The notes under the pieces were generated by a model. The model searched no databases. It was given only the letters and a program-made list of their open reading frames with translations, and had not been told where the DNA came from. Positions 61,914 to 64,000 of a DNA stretch of 64,000 nt are shown here, one piece after another; positions within the stretch are counted from its first letter, which is position 1, and every line of letters starts with the position of its first letter. This stretch comes from Firmicutes bacterium HGW-Firmicutes-2 (GTDB lineage Bacteria; Bacillota; Clostridia; Lachnospirales; Vallitaleaceae): contig PGZV01000016.1 of assembly GCA_002841495.1 (NCBI GenBank), forward strand, positions 62,001-126,000, read 5' to 3'. A program made the position numbers and the translations under genes.

Positions 61914-62708
61914 TTATAAGCTTATAAGTTCAGAATTAGAACACCTATTTGCAACTACTATTCTTATGTTCTCACTTAAATGCTTAAGCGTGCTTTTAAG
62001 CTCGTATTCTATGGAAGCATACGCCACATCCGGCATATTGTTTTCTTCACTAAGATGTCCAAGTATCACATGGCTCATACCTTGGTGATACAGTTCACAT
62101 ATCAATTGAGCAGAACGATCATTGGATAAATGCCCCAAATCACTTAAGATTCTTTGCTTGAGAAAAAACGGATAAGGTCCCACCTCAAGCATACGAACAT
62201 CATGATTGGCTTCTATAAAAAGAAGATTTGAATGAGCAAGATGGGTCTTAATATAATCGTTATAAGTACCTAAATCTGTTGCTACACTAATTTTTTTTCC
62301 TTCAGATACAAAAGTATACCCTATAGGATCAACAGCATCATGAAAGGATTTAAAGGCTGTTACCTGAATGTCACCAATAAAAAATGGCTCATCCTCAACG
62401 ACCGGGGTGAACAACATCGGGTTTATAACACCCAAAGAAGACTTATTCATAATCGCTTCAAAGGTATTTGATTTTGTATGAATAGGAATATGATGTTTCC
62501 TAGAAAGAACGCCAAGACCTTTTATATGATCAGAATGCTCATGGGTAATCAAAATGGCTTGTATTTGTTCCATAGTTACGTCCAAAGCACTAAGGCCTTC
62601 TTTTACTTTCTTACCACTCAGCCCTGCATCAATTAATATATGGGTGTCCTTACTGCTTATATAAATGCAATTGCCACTGCTACCACTTGCAAGACTACAT
62701 ATTCTCAT
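61914..62708 (-). CDS. Metallo-beta-lactamase-fold hydrolase (YycJ-like)
   Basis: The 264-residue protein has the metal-binding motif THEHSDHIKGLGVL, GSSGNCIYIS and ILGHLSEENN. YycJ/WalJ relatives are linked to cell wall or DNA metabolism, but no walRK genes are nearby. TCATCT overlap of the start is preceded by AGGAAG-like bases. Confidence 0.88.
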   Translation of the reverse strand: MRICSLASGSSGNCIYISSKDTHILIDAGLSGKKVKEGLSALDVTMEQIQAILITHEHSDHIKGLGVLSRKHHIPIHTKSNTFEAIMNKSSLGVINPMLFTPVVEDEPFFIGDIQVTAFKSFHDAVDPIGYTFVSEGKKISVATDLGTYNDYIKTHLAHSNLLFIEANHDVRMLEVGPYPFFLKQRILSDLGHLSNDRSAQLICELYHQGMSHVILGHLSEENNMPDVAYASIEYELKSTLKHLSENIRIVVANRCSNSELISL

Positions 62709-62871
62709 CTAACTTCCTCAACTTTCAAAACTCATATTCTGATAGGAAAACCTATAGCCTTAACCCACCAGAAAAATGAACTGACTCTATACTATCACAG
62801 GCCTTTATAAAAAGCTATATGAAACATACAAAACAACCTCTATCTTAAACCTATAGCGATTACATGCCCTA

Positions 62872-64000
62872 TTATAATGTATCTAATAAGCGATCATGAT
62901 CGATAATCAGTTTACCTCGACCGTGATTTTTTGAATAGTACATGGCATTATCCGCACGATGAAGGAGGCTTTCCACATTCTTAGCCACAGTGGGCAATGC
63001 AGATAATCCGATGGATATATCTACTTTAACTATTGTCGTTTCTTTATACATAATCTCCAGTGCTTTAATTTCTTCATGCAGAGCGGATATTATAATCTCT
63101 GCCTCATGAAGCGGCTTTTTTGGCAATACAACTAAAAATTCTTCCCCACCATAACGACCGGCATGCCCACCTTGTTCAAGTGCTATACGTTGGATGATGT
63201 TCGAGACTGCTTTAATAACCTCATCCCCAAACAAATGTCCATAAGTATCATTTATCTTTTTAAACCAGTCAATATCCAACAACGCCAATGAAAGGACCTC
63301 ATCCTCTTCAAGATGCTCTATTGCCTCAATTATAATACTCTGAATATGTTCTCTGTTATACAATCCGGTTAAACCATCGCGCGATGCAATCTCTTCCATT
63401 TTACTGTATAGATTGGCATTATTAATGGCTATGTTAATCTGACTGATAATGCTTTTAAAAAAATTCATACTGTTATGATCAAACATGTCTTTTGTATGAT
63501 GCTCGGCTATCAATAAACCGTATACATCGTCTGACTTGACCAATGGTACAATAATAAGTGATCCCACTTCTCTATGTTGGATAAAAGGATATTCATGTAC
63601 ATCTACATTTGAGTCCATATAAGGCTTTCCTTTATCATAAAAGCGATTATAAACACCTGATTCAACATCTGATTTAAAAGATTCCAAAAAATCGTACTCA
63701 ATAACTGTATTCACCTTATAGAACTTTTCATTGGTGCCTTCATCAAAGACATAAAGCATACAAGTATCCACACCAATTGCACCAATAATTGAATCGGCGA
63801 CCAAGCCAATTAATTCGTCAATATCCAGTACAGAACTAATATACCTCAAAAGTTCAGACTGAGTATACATTTCCGAACTAACGCGGTTCAACTCAATATT
63901 TTTCTTCTCAATTTCTTGTTTTTGTGTCAATAATACATGGTGCAACTTTTTGTATTTGATTTTTTCAATCTCTAGTGACTCATTTTCAATTTTGTTTTTC
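62872..64000 (-). CDS. GAF-GGDEF protein, probable diguanylate cyclase (5' end outside window)
   Basis: The reading frame is open to the window edge with a charged coiled-coil start, so the N-terminus is missing here. A GAF domain (about residues 40-180 of the visible part) precedes a GGDEF domain with RYGGEEFLVVLP. No RxxD inhibitory site stands five residues before GGEEF. It likely makes c-di-GMP in response to a ligand bound by GAF; no partner phosphodiesterase is in the window. Confidence 0.85.
   Translation of the reverse strand, partial: KNKIENESLEIEKIKYKKLHHVLLTQKQEIEKKNIELNRVSSEMYTQSELLRYISSVLDIDELIGLVADSIIGAIGVDTCMLYVFDEGTNEKFYKVNTVIEYDFLESFKSDVESGVYNRFYDKGKPYMDSNVDVHEYPFIQHREVGSLIIVPLVKSDDVYGLLIAEHHTKDMFDHNSMNFFKSIISQINIAINNANLYSKMEEIASRDGLTGLYNREHIQSIIIEAIEHLEEDEVLSLALLDIDWFKKINDTYGHLFGDEVIKAVSNIIQRIALEQGGHAGRYGGEEFLVVLPKKPLHEAEIIISALHEEIKALEIMYKETTIVKVDISIGLSALPTVAKNVESLLHRADNAMYYSKNHGRGKLIIDHDRLLDTL

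Overview
The window is chromosomal DNA of a low-GC, anaerobic, Gram-positive bacterium of the class Clostridia, probably near Lachnospirales. The evidence is gene content and order: a six-gene Rnf complex, a hydrogenase-like sensor cluster, maf-radC-mreCD-mrdA-minCDE-rodA-mgsA, the YggS-sepF-YggT-YlmH-divIVA block, Prp next to an L27 with a cleavable leader, and AGGAGG-type ribosome binding sites. I cannot name the species. No rRNA, tRNA, CRISPR array, prophage or transposase gene was seen.

Layout. 1-2454: a cluster of two HATPase proteins, a DRTGG protein and a ferredoxin/[FeFe]-hydrogenase-like protein. 2811-7672: rnfCDGEAB, coupling ferredoxin oxidation to NAD and an ion gradient. 7869-17023: DUF4321, maf, radC, then cell shape and division genes and mgsA. 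17267-25801: a P-loop protein, a radical SAM protein, an HlyD-like protein, the division block, aroB, lspA and rluD. 25802-30401: a PyrR attenuator with pyrR, uraA, pyrB and pyrC. 30523-32762: a tyrosine recombinase and an iron alcohol dehydrogenase. 32830-34400: an AT-rich island with three minus-strand membrane-protein genes, two of them very short. 34416-41336: a methyltransferase, then the glycine cleavage operon (gcvT, H, PA, PB, lpdA) behind a tandem glycine riboswitch. 41445-42681: a divergent yneA-like/lexA pair with LexA boxes. 42682-43275: a non-coding stretch rich in inverted repeats. 43276-52865: minus-strand ribosome, GTPase, NAD and RNase genes (rsfS, yqeK, nadD, yhbY, obgE, rpmA, prp, rplU, rng and two radical SAM-linked genes). 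53010-64000: a membrane serine hydrolase with a two-component system, tyrS, pepD, a DUF711/ACT pair, a metallo-beta-lactamase-fold protein and a GGDEF protein cut by the window edge.

The points most worth a second look are these. (1) Several genes keep their family and context but have lost key residues: mgsA (catalytic Asp to Gln), pyrC (second His of HxH, substrate Arg and Asn), pyrB (several active-site motifs), and an isochorismatase-like protein with all three triad residues changed. (2) Three genes have damaged 5' ends: minC, lexA and rsfS. (3) Two families of short dispersed repeats occur; one always abuts a Rho-independent terminator. (4) A structured intergenic region lies between lexA and rsfS. 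(5) The AT-rich island holds small membrane proteins.
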